Assembly: GCA_963931655.1 (NCBI GenBank)
Contig: OZ007036.1
Location: forward strand, 1,736,001 to 1,800,000
Direction: 5' to 3'
DNA: 64,000 nt
Source of the DNA: Butyricicoccus_B sp017886875
Lineage (GTDB): Bacteria; Bacillota; Clostridia; Oscillospirales; Butyricicoccaceae
The position numbers were made by a program, and so were the translations under genes. Below are positions 18,385 to 26,078 of the stretch, one piece after another; positions within the stretch are counted from its first letter, which is position 1; each line of letters opens with the position of its first letter. The notes beneath the pieces are model-generated. The model was not told where the DNA came from and searched no databases. It saw only the letters and a program-made list of their open reading frames with translations.

Positions 18385-19245
18385 ATGGCTTCCGGCAATA
18401 TGAAGGACATTAAACGCCGTATAAAAAGTGTACAATCTACAATGCAAATTACTAAAGCAATGGAGCTTGTAGCATCTTCTAAACTGCGTCATGCCCGTGA
18501 GCGTGTGACAAAATCACGCCCATATTTTAATACCATCTATAAAACCATGGCACGAATTGCGGGGGATACTAAAGCTGCTGATTCTATCTATACTAAGCCT
18601 AGAGAGATTAAAAAGAGCTTATTTATCGTTATTGCAGGTGACAGAGGTCTTGCAGGTGGTTATAACTCAAATGTATTAAAACTAGCTGCATCAGAAATGC
18701 AGGGCAAAAATCCATGCGTTGTTACAATCGGCAGAAAAGCACAGGAATACTATGCTAAACGTGATATTGAAGTTATTGCTGATTATCCAAACATTGCTGA
18801 AACAATGCAAATTCAGGATACACACCCAATCGTAAATGATATGCTTTCACGCTATAAAAAAGGTGAAATAGATGAAGTATATATTTTATATACCGAATTT
18901 GTTTCACCTATGACTCAGGAAGCTCGTTGCAAAAAGGTTTTACCTTTGGCTTTTGAAAAAGAAGAAAATTCTGAAAAGGCTAAAAGTCTTACAGAATATG
19001 ACCCTTCTCCAGAAGCGGTATTTGCAAGCGTTGTACCTGAATATCTAAACGGTATGCTTTATGGTGCAGTTGTAGAAAGCTATGCTTCCGAGCAGTCATC
19101 AAGACGTATGGCTATGGAGTCTGCATCGGATAATGCAAGCGAAATGATTGAAAACTTGAACTTGTCATATAACAGAGCAAGACAGGCTGCAATTACTCAA
19201 GAAATAACTGAAATTGTGGCTGGCTCTGGTCAGGTAGGTTCATAA
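18385..19245 (+). CDS. atpG: ATP synthase F1 subunit gamma
   Basis: A 286-residue central-shaft subunit. The N-terminal coiled coil (DIKRRIKSVQSTMQITKAMELV) and the C-terminal helix (YNRARQAAITQEITEIVAG) are both recognisable, as is the GDRGLAGGYN motif near residue 80. RBS: AAGGGAGG. Confidence 0.97.
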   Translation: MASGNMKDIKRRIKSVQSTMQITKAMELVASSKLRHARERVTKSRPYFNTIYKTMARIAGDTKAADSIYTKPREIKKSLFIVIAGDRGLAGGYNSNVLKLAASEMQGKNPCVVTIGRKAQEYYAKRDIEVIADYPNIAETMQIQDTHPIVNDMLSRYKKGEIDEVYILYTEFVSPMTQEARCKKVLPLAFEKEENSEKAKSLTEYDPSPEAVFASVVPEYLNGMLYGAVVESYASEQSSRRMAMESASDNASEMIENLNLSYNRARQAAITQEITEIVAGSGQVGS

Positions 19246-19275
19246 GTTTTTTAACAGATTAAGGGAGTTTTGCTA

Positions 19276-20676
19276 ATGAGTGAGCATAATATTGGTACTG
19301 TGGTGCAGATTATCGGCCCAGTACTAGATATCAAATTTAATGCAGATTCGCTTCCTAAGCTCCTAAATGCTATCACTATCAAGGCAAATGACGGTCACAC
19401 TATAACTGTCGAAGTTGCACAGCATATAGGTCAAGATACAGTTCGCTGTATCGCTATGCAGTCTACTGATGGTCTTGTGCGTGGTATGCAGGCTGTGGAC
19501 ACTGGTGCACCTATTTCTGTACCAGTTGGTCCTCAGACTTTAGGACGAATCTTTAATCTTCTAGGTCAACCTGTTGATGATAAACCAGAGGTTGAAGGTG
19601 AGGCACGTTGGCCTATTCACCGTCCAGCACCAAGTTATGAAGACCAACAATCTACAACCGAAATTCTGGAAACAGGTATCAAGGTTGTTGACCTTATCGC
19701 ACCTTATGCAAAGGGCGGTAAAATCGGTCTGTTTGGTGGTGCTGGTGTAGGTAAAACAGTTCTTATTATGGAGCTGATTAATAACGTAGCTAAACAGCAT
19801 GGTGGTATTTCTGTATTTACTGGTGTAGGTGAACGTACTCGTGAGGGTAACGACCTTTACCTAGAAATGCAGGAGTCAGGCGTTATCAATAAGACTGCAC
19901 TTGTTTACGGTCAGATGAACGAGCCACCAGGAGCTCGTATGCGTGTTGCTCTTTCTGGTCTTACAATGGCGGAATATTTCCGTGATGAGGAAGGTCAAGA
20001 CGTACTTTTATTTATTGATAATATCTTCCGTTTCACACAGGCAGGTTCTGAGGTTTCAGCACTTCTAGGTCGTATGCCTTCTGCGGTAGGCTATCAGCCA
20101 ACCCTTGCAACCGAAATGGGTGCACTTCAGGAGCGTATTACATCTACTAAAAAGGGTTCTATTACCTCTATTCAGGCTGTATATGTTCCAGCGGACGACT
20201 TAACCGACCCAGCTCCAGCGACTACTTTCGCACACCTTGATGCGACAACCACTCTTTCTCGTGAAATTGCATCAGCGGGTATTTATCCAGCGGTTGACCC
20301 TCTGGACTCAACTTCTCGTATTCTTACCAAGGAAATCGTTGGTGTTGAGCATTATGAAGTAGCTCGTGCTGTTCAGTCAATTCTTCAGCGATATAAAGAG
20401 CTTCAAGATATTATTGCAATTTTAGGTATGGACGAGCTTTCTGATGAGGACAAGTTGACAGTTGCTCGTGCAAGAAAAATTCAGAACTTCTTATCTCAGC
20501 CATTTAGTGTAGCGGAACAATTTACTGGTATGCAAGGTAAGTATGTTCCAGTTAAGGAAACAATTCGTGGCTTTAAGGAAATTCTTGAAGGTAAGCATGA
20601 TAACCTGCCAGAATCTGCGTTCTTGTTTGTAGGCACCATTGATGAAGCTGTGGAGAAGGCAAAGAAGGAGGCGTAA
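19276..20676 (+). CDS. atpD: ATP synthase F1 subunit beta
   Basis: A 466-residue catalytic subunit. Walker A GGAGVGKT, the GERTREGN motif with its catalytic Glu, and the PAVDPLDSTSR signature are present. The ATG at 19276 follows AAGGGAG; a TTG two codons earlier is less likely. The stop is 3 bp before atpC. Confidence 0.97.
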   Translation: MSEHNIGTVVQIIGPVLDIKFNADSLPKLLNAITIKANDGHTITVEVAQHIGQDTVRCIAMQSTDGLVRGMQAVDTGAPISVPVGPQTLGRIFNLLGQPVDDKPEVEGEARWPIHRPAPSYEDQQSTTEILETGIKVVDLIAPYAKGGKIGLFGGAGVGKTVLIMELINNVAKQHGGISVFTGVGERTREGNDLYLEMQESGVINKTALVYGQMNEPPGARMRVALSGLTMAEYFRDEEGQDVLLFIDNIFRFTQAGSEVSALLGRMPSAVGYQPTLATEMGALQERITSTKKGSITSIQAVYVPADDLTDPAPATTFAHLDATTTLSREIASAGIYPAVDPLDSTSRILTKEIVGVEHYEVARAVQSILQRYKELQDIIAILGMDELSDEDKLTVARARKIQNFLSQPFSVAEQFTGMQGKYVPVKETIRGFKEILEGKHDNLPESAFLFVGTIDEAVEKAKKEA

Positions 20677-20679
20677 TTT

Positions 20680-21078
20680 ATGTCTACCTTTCATTTAAAA
20701 GTATTAACAGTAGACCGAGTTTTTTTTGAAGGCGATGTTGAACGCATTGTCGTTCGTACAACTCAGGGTGATGTTGGTATTTTGCCAAACCATGTAAAAT
20801 ATCTTGCTGCACTTGGTATTGGTGGTCTTACAATTATAGCAGATGGTAAATCACGTACAGCAGCGGTTGCAGGTGGCTTTGTAGATGTATCTAAAGAGCA
20901 AACTGTAATTTTAGCCCGTACTTGTGAATGGGCTGATGAGATTGATATAAGCCGTGCAGAAAGTGCAGAAGAACGTGCTAAGGCTAAGCTTCAGCAAAAG
21001 CTTAGTGAACACGAACAGGATATAGCAAGTATTAAGCTGAGAAAAGCTATTAACCGTATCCGTATAGCAAAGAAATAA
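20680..21078 (+). CDS. atpC: ATP synthase F1 subunit epsilon
   Basis: A 132-residue rotor subunit with an N-terminal beta sandwich (GDVGILPNHVKYLAAL motif at about 30-46) and a C-terminal helical hairpin (about 88-130). It is the final gene of the operon, in the order a-c-b-delta-alpha-gamma-beta-epsilon. A terminator follows. Confidence 0.95.
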   Translation: MSTFHLKVLTVDRVFFEGDVERIVVRTTQGDVGILPNHVKYLAALGIGGLTIIADGKSRTAAVAGGFVDVSKEQTVILARTCEWADEIDISRAESAEERAKAKLQQKLSEHEQDIASIKLRKAINRIRIAKK

Positions 21079-21086
21079 AGCTGAAA

Positions 21087-21122
21087 AAGAGTGTATTCAG
21101 TCCCGAATACACTCTTTAAAAT
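21087..21122 (+). terminator. Terminator of the ATP synthase operon
   Basis: 12-bp stem aagagtgtattc / gaatacactctt with a T-rich tail, 9 bp after the atpC stop. Confidence 0.88.
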
Positions 21123-21148
21123 TTTATAAAAAAATTTTTAGAATTTTG

Positions 21149-21177
21149 TTGACAAAATATAGGTCACCTGCTATAAT
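21149..21177 (+). promoter_or_regulatory. Promoter of tRNA-Leu
   Basis: Consensus TTGACA (21149-21154) and TATAAT (21172-21177) with a 17-bp spacer; predicted start is within 2-3 bases of the tRNA 5' end. Confidence 0.92.
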
Positions 21178-21185
21178 AATCACAT

Positions 21186-21272
21186 GCCGCCATGGCGGAA
21201 CTGGTAGACGCAAGGGACTTAAAATCCCTCGGTAGCGATACCGTGCCGGTTCGATTCCGGCTGGCGGCACCA
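21186..21272 (+). tRNA. tRNA-Leu (UAA anticodon)
   Basis: An 87-nt class II tRNA. Acceptor arms gccgcca / tggcggc pair perfectly, and the anticodon arm gggac-TTAAAAT-ccc places UAA. A long variable arm and a GGTTCGATTCC T-arm follow, and CCA is encoded at 21270-21272. Confidence 0.97.
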
Positions 21273-21275
21273 AAT

Positions 21276-21306
21276 AAACCTTGTGCTTGTGTACAAGGTT
21301 TTTTGT
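21276..21306 (+). terminator. Terminator of tRNA-Leu
   Basis: Stem aaaccttgt / acaaggttt followed by TTTTTGTTT, 4 bp after the tRNA. Confidence 0.88.
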
Positions 21307-21316
21307 TTAGTTAAAC

Positions 21317-21345
21317 TTGACAACAATTTGTATAAAGTTTATACT
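21317..21345 (+). promoter_or_regulatory. Promoter of a predicted antitoxin RNA
   Basis: TTGACA (21317-21322), a 17-bp spacer and TATACT (21340-21345), with no protein-coding gene downstream on this strand. Predicted RNA start is near 21352. Confidence 0.8.
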
Positions 21346-21351
21346 GATTAT

Positions 21352-21448
21352 AGAAAGAAATGGTGCTATCGGTAGACGGCTAGCCCCTGTTAATTTTACT
21401 TATAGAAGTAGTCGTAACATTGGCAGTGAGGCGATTACTTCTTTTTTA
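21352..21448 (+). ncRNA. Predicted antisense RNA (type I antitoxin candidate)
   Basis: A roughly 97-nt transcript is bounded by a near-consensus promoter and a hairpin terminator (gaagtagtcg 21405-21414 / cgattacttc 21432-21441, one G-T pair, then TTTTTTATT). Its 3' end overlaps the 3' end of the small toxin gene on the opposite strand. Its 5' region (gtgctatcggtagacgg...gcccct) resembles the 5' leader of the toxin transcript, as seen in convergent Fst/RNAII-type and related pairs. Expression and pairing are inferred. Confidence 0.6.
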
Positions 21449-21506
21449 TTGCGATTATGTATCCAGTAGCAACAATTAAAACCAAAATCATAGCTTCTAA
21501 ATCCAT
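21435..21506 (-). CDS. Predicted small hydrophobic toxin (type I TA, holin-like)
   Basis: A 23-residue peptide begins MDLEAMILVL. It is a single hydrophobic helix and ends in three lysines, the usual build of small membrane-acting type I toxins in Firmicutes. GGGGGG lies 7 bp before the ATG and can pair with an upstream GCCCCT in the leader, which would hide the start site. A minus-strand promoter lies at 21571-21599. It is far shorter than most gene callers report. Known families of this type include TxpA, BsrG and Fst; membership in one of them is not established. Confidence 0.6.
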   Translation of the reverse strand: MDLEAMILVLIVATGYIIAIKKK

Positions 21507-21570
21507 AGCAAAACCCCCCGATCTAGGGGCAAGACTTAACCGCCTACCGTTATTCGATAGCACTGTAAGT

Positions 21571-21599
21571 ATTATATCACAAAATAATATGAAATACAA
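21571..21599 (-). promoter_or_regulatory. Promoter of the small toxin gene
   Basis: Minus-strand TTGTAT (21599-21594), a 17-bp spacer and TATAAT (21576-21571). The leader of about 58 nt contains the hairpin CTATCG-aataa-CGGTAG and the GCCCCT/GGGG pairing that covers the ribosome binding site. Confidence 0.75.
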
Positions 21600-21635
21600 C
21601 GAAAAACGACGGCTCGAAAGCCGTCGTTTTTCGTT
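21598..21635. terminator. Perfect 17-bp inverted repeat, likely bidirectional terminator
   Basis: aacgaaaaacgacggct, loop CGAA, then its exact complement. It immediately abuts the toxin -35 box and separates this locus from the downstream purine-rich spacer. Confidence 0.75.
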
Positions 21636-21639
21636 ACAT

Positions 21640-22141
21640 ACTTGGGGAGTGGGATATTTAAATCCCGAAAAGAAAAAAGAGAAAAAGAGAAAAAGGAATA
21701 TATAGAAAAAAGATATGAGCTAAATTAAAAGGGGGAGGAAGTGCGGAAGGGGAAAAATTTTGAAATCCTTCCACACTTCAAAAAAAGGAATAGGGAAAAA
21801 GAGGGGTTTTTAAAAGTAAAGAAAATCAATATTATTGCACTGCCATGCCGAACAATCAAAAAAGGGGGAAATATTATTCGGTGCATTTTATAAAATGCGG
21901 CATATTGATAAGTTGCGAAATTTTTAATTCGTAATGCATTTGATTGAATTCTCTTGTGCTTTACGAGTATTAGTATATCATGCATTTTCCTTAAATTGTG
22001 AACACATTATGAATGGACTGTGAAACAATTTTAAAGAACTGGTAATTTTGGTTCAAATTCTATTCATATATAAAATTTACGTAAATAAATCGACAAAAAG
22101 CATCAAATTTCCCAATATTGGCAATTATCTAATTTTATATA
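21640..22141. other. Gene-free spacer with a possible minus-strand RNA
   Basis: I find no convincing gene in about 500 bp. The plus strand is strongly purine-rich at 21660-21870. A minus-strand hairpin (13 bp, gaagtgtggaagg / ccttccgcacttc, at about 21739-21780) is followed by a pyrimidine run, and an extended -10 (TGATATACT) lies near 21975, so a roughly 230-nt minus-strand RNA is possible. The overlapping 86-codon open frame has no usable ribosome binding site and low-complexity sequence. Confidence 0.3.
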
Positions 22142-22170
22142 TTGACATTTTTACTTTACAAAGTTAAACT
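22142..22170 (+). promoter_or_regulatory. Promoter of glyS
   Basis: TTGACA (22142-22147), 17-bp spacer, TAAACT (22165-22170). The leader of about 50 nt forms a small hairpin (gcgtat/atacgc) but shows no T-box features. Confidence 0.82.
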
Positions 22171-22226
22171 TATATTCATAAATAAACTTAGCGTATAAGC
22201 CATATACGCCAAAAGGAGTTATAATA

Positions 22227-23618
22227 ATGAAAAATTCTGAAAAAACCATGGATAAAATTGTTGCACTTTGCAAAGGTAGAGGCTTTGTTTATAGCGGCTC
22301 TGAAATTTACGGCGGCTTAGCTAACACTTGGGATTATGGCCCATTAGGTGTTGAGTTTAAAAACAATGTAAAAGCTGCATGGCGTAAAAAATTCGTACAA
22401 GAAAGCCCTTGGAATGTAGGCCTTGACTCTGCTATTCTTATGAACCCTACAACTTGGGTTGCATCTGGTCATGTCGGTGGTTTCTCTGACCCACTTATGG
22501 ATTGTAAAGACTGTAAAACTCGTCATCGTGCTGACCAACTTATTGAAGACCAAGCAAATGAAAATCCTGCTGGCTGGTCTAATGAACAGATGATGAACTA
22601 TATTGTAGAACATGGTATTACTTGTCCAAATTGTGGAGGTAAGAATTTTACAGATATTCGTCAGTTTAACCTTATGTTTAAAACATTCCAAGGTGTAACT
22701 GAAAACGCAAAAAATGAGATTTTCCTGCGTCCAGAAACAGCACAGGGTATCTTTGTAAACTTCCAAAATATTCAGCGTACAACTCGCCGTAAAATTCCTT
22801 TCGGCGTAGGTCAAATTGGTAAGTCTTTCCGTAATGAAATCACTCCAGGCAACTTTACTTTCCGTACCCGTGAATTTGAACAGATGGAGCTTGAATTTTT
22901 CTGCAAACCAGGAACAGACTTAGAGTGGTTTAAATATTGGAAGGATTATTGTAAAAACTTCCTGCTATCTCTTGGCATGAAAGAAGAAAATATGCGTCTA
23001 AGAGACCATGAACAAGAAGAACTTTCACATTATTCTAATGCAACTACTGATATCGAGTTCCTGTTCCCATTCGGTTGGGGCGAGCTTTGGGGCATTGCTG
23101 ACCGTACAGACTTTGATTTAAAGCAACATCAGAATACTTCTGGTGTATCTATGGAATACTTTGACCAAGAGGCAAATGAAAAGTATATCCCATATGTTAT
23201 CGAGCCATCATTGGGTGCTGACCGTGTAGCACTGGCATTCTTGTGTGATGCTTATGATGAGGAAGTTGTGGGTCAAGATAAAAACGGTAAGGACGATATT
23301 AGAACTGTACTTCGTCTACACCCAGCACTTGCACCATTTAAGGCCGCTGTACTGCCACTGTCTAAAAAGCTGACAGAACAAGCACAGCCAATATGGGAAA
23401 CTTTATCTAAGCATTTCAATGTTGATTTTGACGAGGCAGGCTCTATTGGTAAGCGTTATCGTCGTGAAGATGAAATCGGCACTCCATTCTGTGTCACTGT
23501 TGACTTTGAAACCGAACAGGACGGCTGTGTAACTGTTCGTGACCGTGACACAATGGAGCAAGAACGTATACCAGTAACCGAGCTTGTAAGTTATTTATCT
23601 AAGAAGATTGAGTTCTAA
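22227..23618 (+). CDS. glyS: Glycyl-tRNA synthetase (homodimeric class II)
   Basis: Charges tRNA-Gly with glycine. The 463-residue single-chain form has class II motif 1 (GSEIYGGLANTWDYGPLG near the N-terminus), a zinc site (CKDC...CPNC at about 92-135), motif 2 (FRNEITPGNFTFRTREFEQME) and motif 3 (EPSLGADRVALAFL). The C-terminal anticodon-binding domain begins at about residue 360. It is probably co-transcribed with the KtrA-like gene 21 bp downstream. Confidence 0.97.
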   Translation: MKNSEKTMDKIVALCKGRGFVYSGSEIYGGLANTWDYGPLGVEFKNNVKAAWRKKFVQESPWNVGLDSAILMNPTTWVASGHVGGFSDPLMDCKDCKTRHRADQLIEDQANENPAGWSNEQMMNYIVEHGITCPNCGGKNFTDIRQFNLMFKTFQGVTENAKNEIFLRPETAQGIFVNFQNIQRTTRRKIPFGVGQIGKSFRNEITPGNFTFRTREFEQMELEFFCKPGTDLEWFKYWKDYCKNFLLSLGMKEENMRLRDHEQEELSHYSNATTDIEFLFPFGWGELWGIADRTDFDLKQHQNTSGVSMEYFDQEANEKYIPYVIEPSLGADRVALAFLCDAYDEEVVGQDKNGKDDIRTVLRLHPALAPFKAAVLPLSKKLTEQAQPIWETLSKHFNVDFDEAGSIGKRYRREDEIGTPFCVTVDFETEQDGCVTVRDRDTMEQERIPVTELVSYLSKKIEF

Positions 23619-23639
23619 TTTTCTGGAGGCAATAAGGAT

Positions 23640-24287
23640 ATGAAATCCATTTTAATAATCGGACTTGGCAGATTTGGTAAACACTGTGCAATGAAACTAA
23701 ATGAATTACATCATGAAGTTTTAGCTATAGATATGAATGAGGAACGAGTAAATGAAGTGCTTCCTTATGTGACAAATGCACAGATTGGTGATAGCACAAA
23801 TGAACAATTTATTGCATCGCTTGGTGTACGTAATTTTGATGTGTGTATAGTAGCAATAGGCGATAAATTTCAAAGCTCACTTGAAACTACTTCACTATTA
23901 AAGGATTATGGTGCAAAATTAGTAGTAGCTCGTGCTAATCGTGATGTTCATGCAAAATTTTTGCTTAGAAATGGTGCAGATAATGTTGTATATCCAGAAA
24001 AGCAAATGGCATCATGGGCAGCGGTTAGATTTAGTGCAGATAATATCTTTGATTATATACAAATTACAAGAGATTATTCTATATACGAAACAAAGGTGCC
24101 AAGAAGTTGGATTGGTAAGACGATTGTGGAACTTAGAGTTCGACAAATGCACAAGATAAATATTTTGGCAGTTAAATATGATGGCAGGGTAGAACCACTT
24201 CCAGGGCCTGACCATGTGTTTAGAGATGATGAAACCATTCTTGTAATGGGTGGTAATAAAGACCTTGAAAAGTTTCTACGAGTTTAA
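23640..24287 (+). CDS. TrkA/KtrA-family K+ channel regulatory protein
   Basis: A 215-residue cytoplasmic RCK protein that gates a KtrB/TrkH potassium translocator in response to nucleotides. The N-terminal Rossmann domain has GLGRFGKHCA (8-17) and an acidic residue in LAIDMNEE. The C-terminal TrkA_C domain covers about 135-215. No membrane partner gene is next to it in this window. RBS: TGGAGG. Confidence 0.92.
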   Translation: MKSILIIGLGRFGKHCAMKLNELHHEVLAIDMNEERVNEVLPYVTNAQIGDSTNEQFIASLGVRNFDVCIVAIGDKFQSSLETTSLLKDYGAKLVVARANRDVHAKFLLRNGADNVVYPEKQMASWAAVRFSADNIFDYIQITRDYSIYETKVPRSWIGKTIVELRVRQMHKINILAVKYDGRVEPLPGPDHVFRDDETILVMGGNKDLEKFLRV

Positions 24288-24290
24288 TAA

Positions 24291-24326
24291 AAAAATGCTG
24301 TTTGTTTTGTAACAAACAGCATTTTT
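24291..24326 (+). terminator. Terminator after the KtrA-like gene
   Basis: A 16-bp perfect stem (aaaaatgctgtttgtt and its complement) with a TTGT loop and T-run. Confidence 0.92.
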
Positions 24327-24402
24327 TTGTGTTGTTTGGCAAGCATTTTTATGTTATATTGAAAGTGCTAAAAAATTTTTAGGGAGGCAGCTGATTTTAA
24401 TA

Positions 24403-25173
24403 ATGAAACAGGAAATTTGCACAGTTACAGATAGACAGGACTATGGCAGTGGATTATTCGCACTAACACTCCATGCTCCACAAATTGCAGCTGAAGCGAA
24501 ATGCGGTCAATTTGTTCATATCACTTGTGGAGAGGGTAATTTACTTCGCAGACCTATTTCTATTTGTGATGTAGAAGGCGAAATGCTCAAAATAGTATTT
24601 CAGGTAAAAGGTGAAGGCACTGAGTGGCTATCTCGCAGAAGTCCAAAGCATAAATTAGATGTGCTTGGTTCGTTAGGGCATGGCTTTAATACTGATGCTC
24701 TTGGTGAGCGTCCAGTGATGATTGGTGGCGGTATTGGTGTACCTCCTATGCTTTACACTATGAAAAATGCCAAAGCAAATGGTGCTACTCCAACTGCTAT
24801 TTTAGGTTTTAGAAATAAAGATGCAGTTATCTTAACAGAAGATTTTGAAAAGGTAGGAACTACATATATCTGTACTGATGATGGTTCTTTCGGTACACAT
24901 GGTTTTGTAACAACCGAGCTTGAAAAGCATATTTCTGAATATACAGGTGTGTGTGCTTGTGGTCCTAAGCCAATGCTAAAAGCTATTGCTGAGATAGCTG
25001 AAAAGGCAAATATTCCATGTCAAGTATCTATGGAAGAACGTATGGGCTGCGGAATAGGTGCATGTCTTGTATGTGTGTGTGAGCTTAAACTGCGTGATGG
25101 TGAGCAAGGTGTGCGTTATGGTCATGTTTGTAAAGATGGCCCTGTATTTGATGCTAAGGAGGTTGTTTGGTAA
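24403..25173 (+). CDS. pyrK: Dihydroorotate dehydrogenase electron transfer subunit
   Basis: Passes electrons from dihydroorotate oxidation to NAD+ in pyrimidine synthesis, in complex with PyrD. The 256-residue protein has an FAD-binding region (LLRRPISICDVEGEML), an NAD-binding Rossmann part (MIGGGIGVPPMLY) and a C-terminal [2Fe-2S] cluster motif with four cysteines (CGIGACLVCVCELK...GHVC). Its TAA overlaps the pyrD ATG as TAATG. Confidence 0.95.
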   Translation: MKQEICTVTDRQDYGSGLFALTLHAPQIAAEAKCGQFVHITCGEGNLLRRPISICDVEGEMLKIVFQVKGEGTEWLSRRSPKHKLDVLGSLGHGFNTDALGERPVMIGGGIGVPPMLYTMKNAKANGATPTAILGFRNKDAVILTEDFEKVGTTYICTDDGSFGTHGFVTTELEKHISEYTGVCACGPKPMLKAIAEIAEKANIPCQVSMEERMGCGIGACLVCVCELKLRDGEQGVRYGHVCKDGPVFDAKEVVW

Positions 25174-26078
25174 TGGATTTAAGTGTAAATATTTGTGGGG
25201 TAGAGCTTAAAAACCCTATAACAACTGCCTCTGGTACTTTTGGTTTTGGTCATGAATATGGTCAGTTTTTCGATTTATCTATGCTTGGTGGTATAGGTGT
25301 AAAGGGGCTAACACCTACCGAGCGTCTTGGAAATCCTGCACCTAGAATTGCAGAAACTCCAATGGGTATTTTAAATTGTGTAGGTTTGCAAAACCCTGGT
25401 ATTGATAAGTTTATTGAGGAGCAAATACCATTTTTACGCCAGTATGACACTAAAATTATCGCTAATGTTTCTGGTAATACAGTAGAAGAATATTGCGGTA
25501 TGATTGAAAAAATCTCTGATGCTGATGTTGATTTAATTGAAATGAATATTTCATGTCCTAATGTAAAATGTGGCGGTATGGCATTCGGTACACAAGTAGA
25601 TATGGTTGAAGAAGTTGTTTCAGCGGCTAAGAAATATGCTAAAAAACCACTTATAGTTAAATTATCTCCAAATGTTACCGATATTGCAGAAATTGCACGT
25701 GCAGCGGTTGCTTCTGGTGCTGATGCACTTAGCTTAATTAATACACTTTTAGGTATGCGTATTGATATAGAATCAAGAAAGCCTATTTTATCTAACATTA
25801 TGGGTGGTATGTCTGGTCCAGCGGTATTTCCTGTTGCTGTACGTATGGTATATCAAGTTCGCAAAGCAGTTGATGTGCCTATTATCGGTATGGGTGGTAT
25901 TAGAAACGGTCGAGATATAGTGGAAATGATGCTAGCAGGTGCAGATGCGGTTGCTATGGGTACAGTAATGTTTGCAGACCCTATGGCACCAGTAAAGGCT
26001 CTTGAGGAGTTAAAGGACTATATGCAAAAGCATGGCATAGAAAAGGTAACAGAGCTTACAGGTGCGGTTAGAGTATGA
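25173..26078 (+). CDS. pyrD: Dihydroorotate dehydrogenase B, catalytic subunit
   Basis: A 301-residue FMN TIM-barrel enzyme of class 1B that oxidises dihydroorotate to orotate. NPITTASGTFGFG, the catalytic Cys in NISCPNVKCGG, and the FMN-binding IGMGGIRNGRD segment are present. The ATG at 25173 overlaps the pyrK stop; a TTG two codons upstream is not needed. Its stop overlaps the start of the next gene as ATGA. Confidence 0.96.
   Translation: MDLSVNICGVELKNPITTASGTFGFGHEYGQFFDLSMLGGIGVKGLTPTERLGNPAPRIAETPMGILNCVGLQNPGIDKFIEEQIPFLRQYDTKIIANVSGNTVEEYCGMIEKISDADVDLIEMNISCPNVKCGGMAFGTQVDMVEEVVSAAKKYAKKPLIVKLSPNVTDIAEIARAAVASGADALSLINTLLGMRIDIESRKPILSNIMGGMSGPAVFPVAVRMVYQVRKAVDVPIIGMGGIRNGRDIVEMMLAGADAVAMGTVMFADPMAPVKALEELKDYMQKHGIEKVTELTGAVRV

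Noticed and set aside
21725..21985. 86-codon minus-strand gene
   Set aside because: No ribosome binding site, low-complexity Phe/Ile/Ser-rich product, and overlap with a strong hairpin.
22177..22226. T-box riboswitch before glyS
   Set aside because: The leader is only about 50 nt and lacks the T-box sequence and antiterminator.
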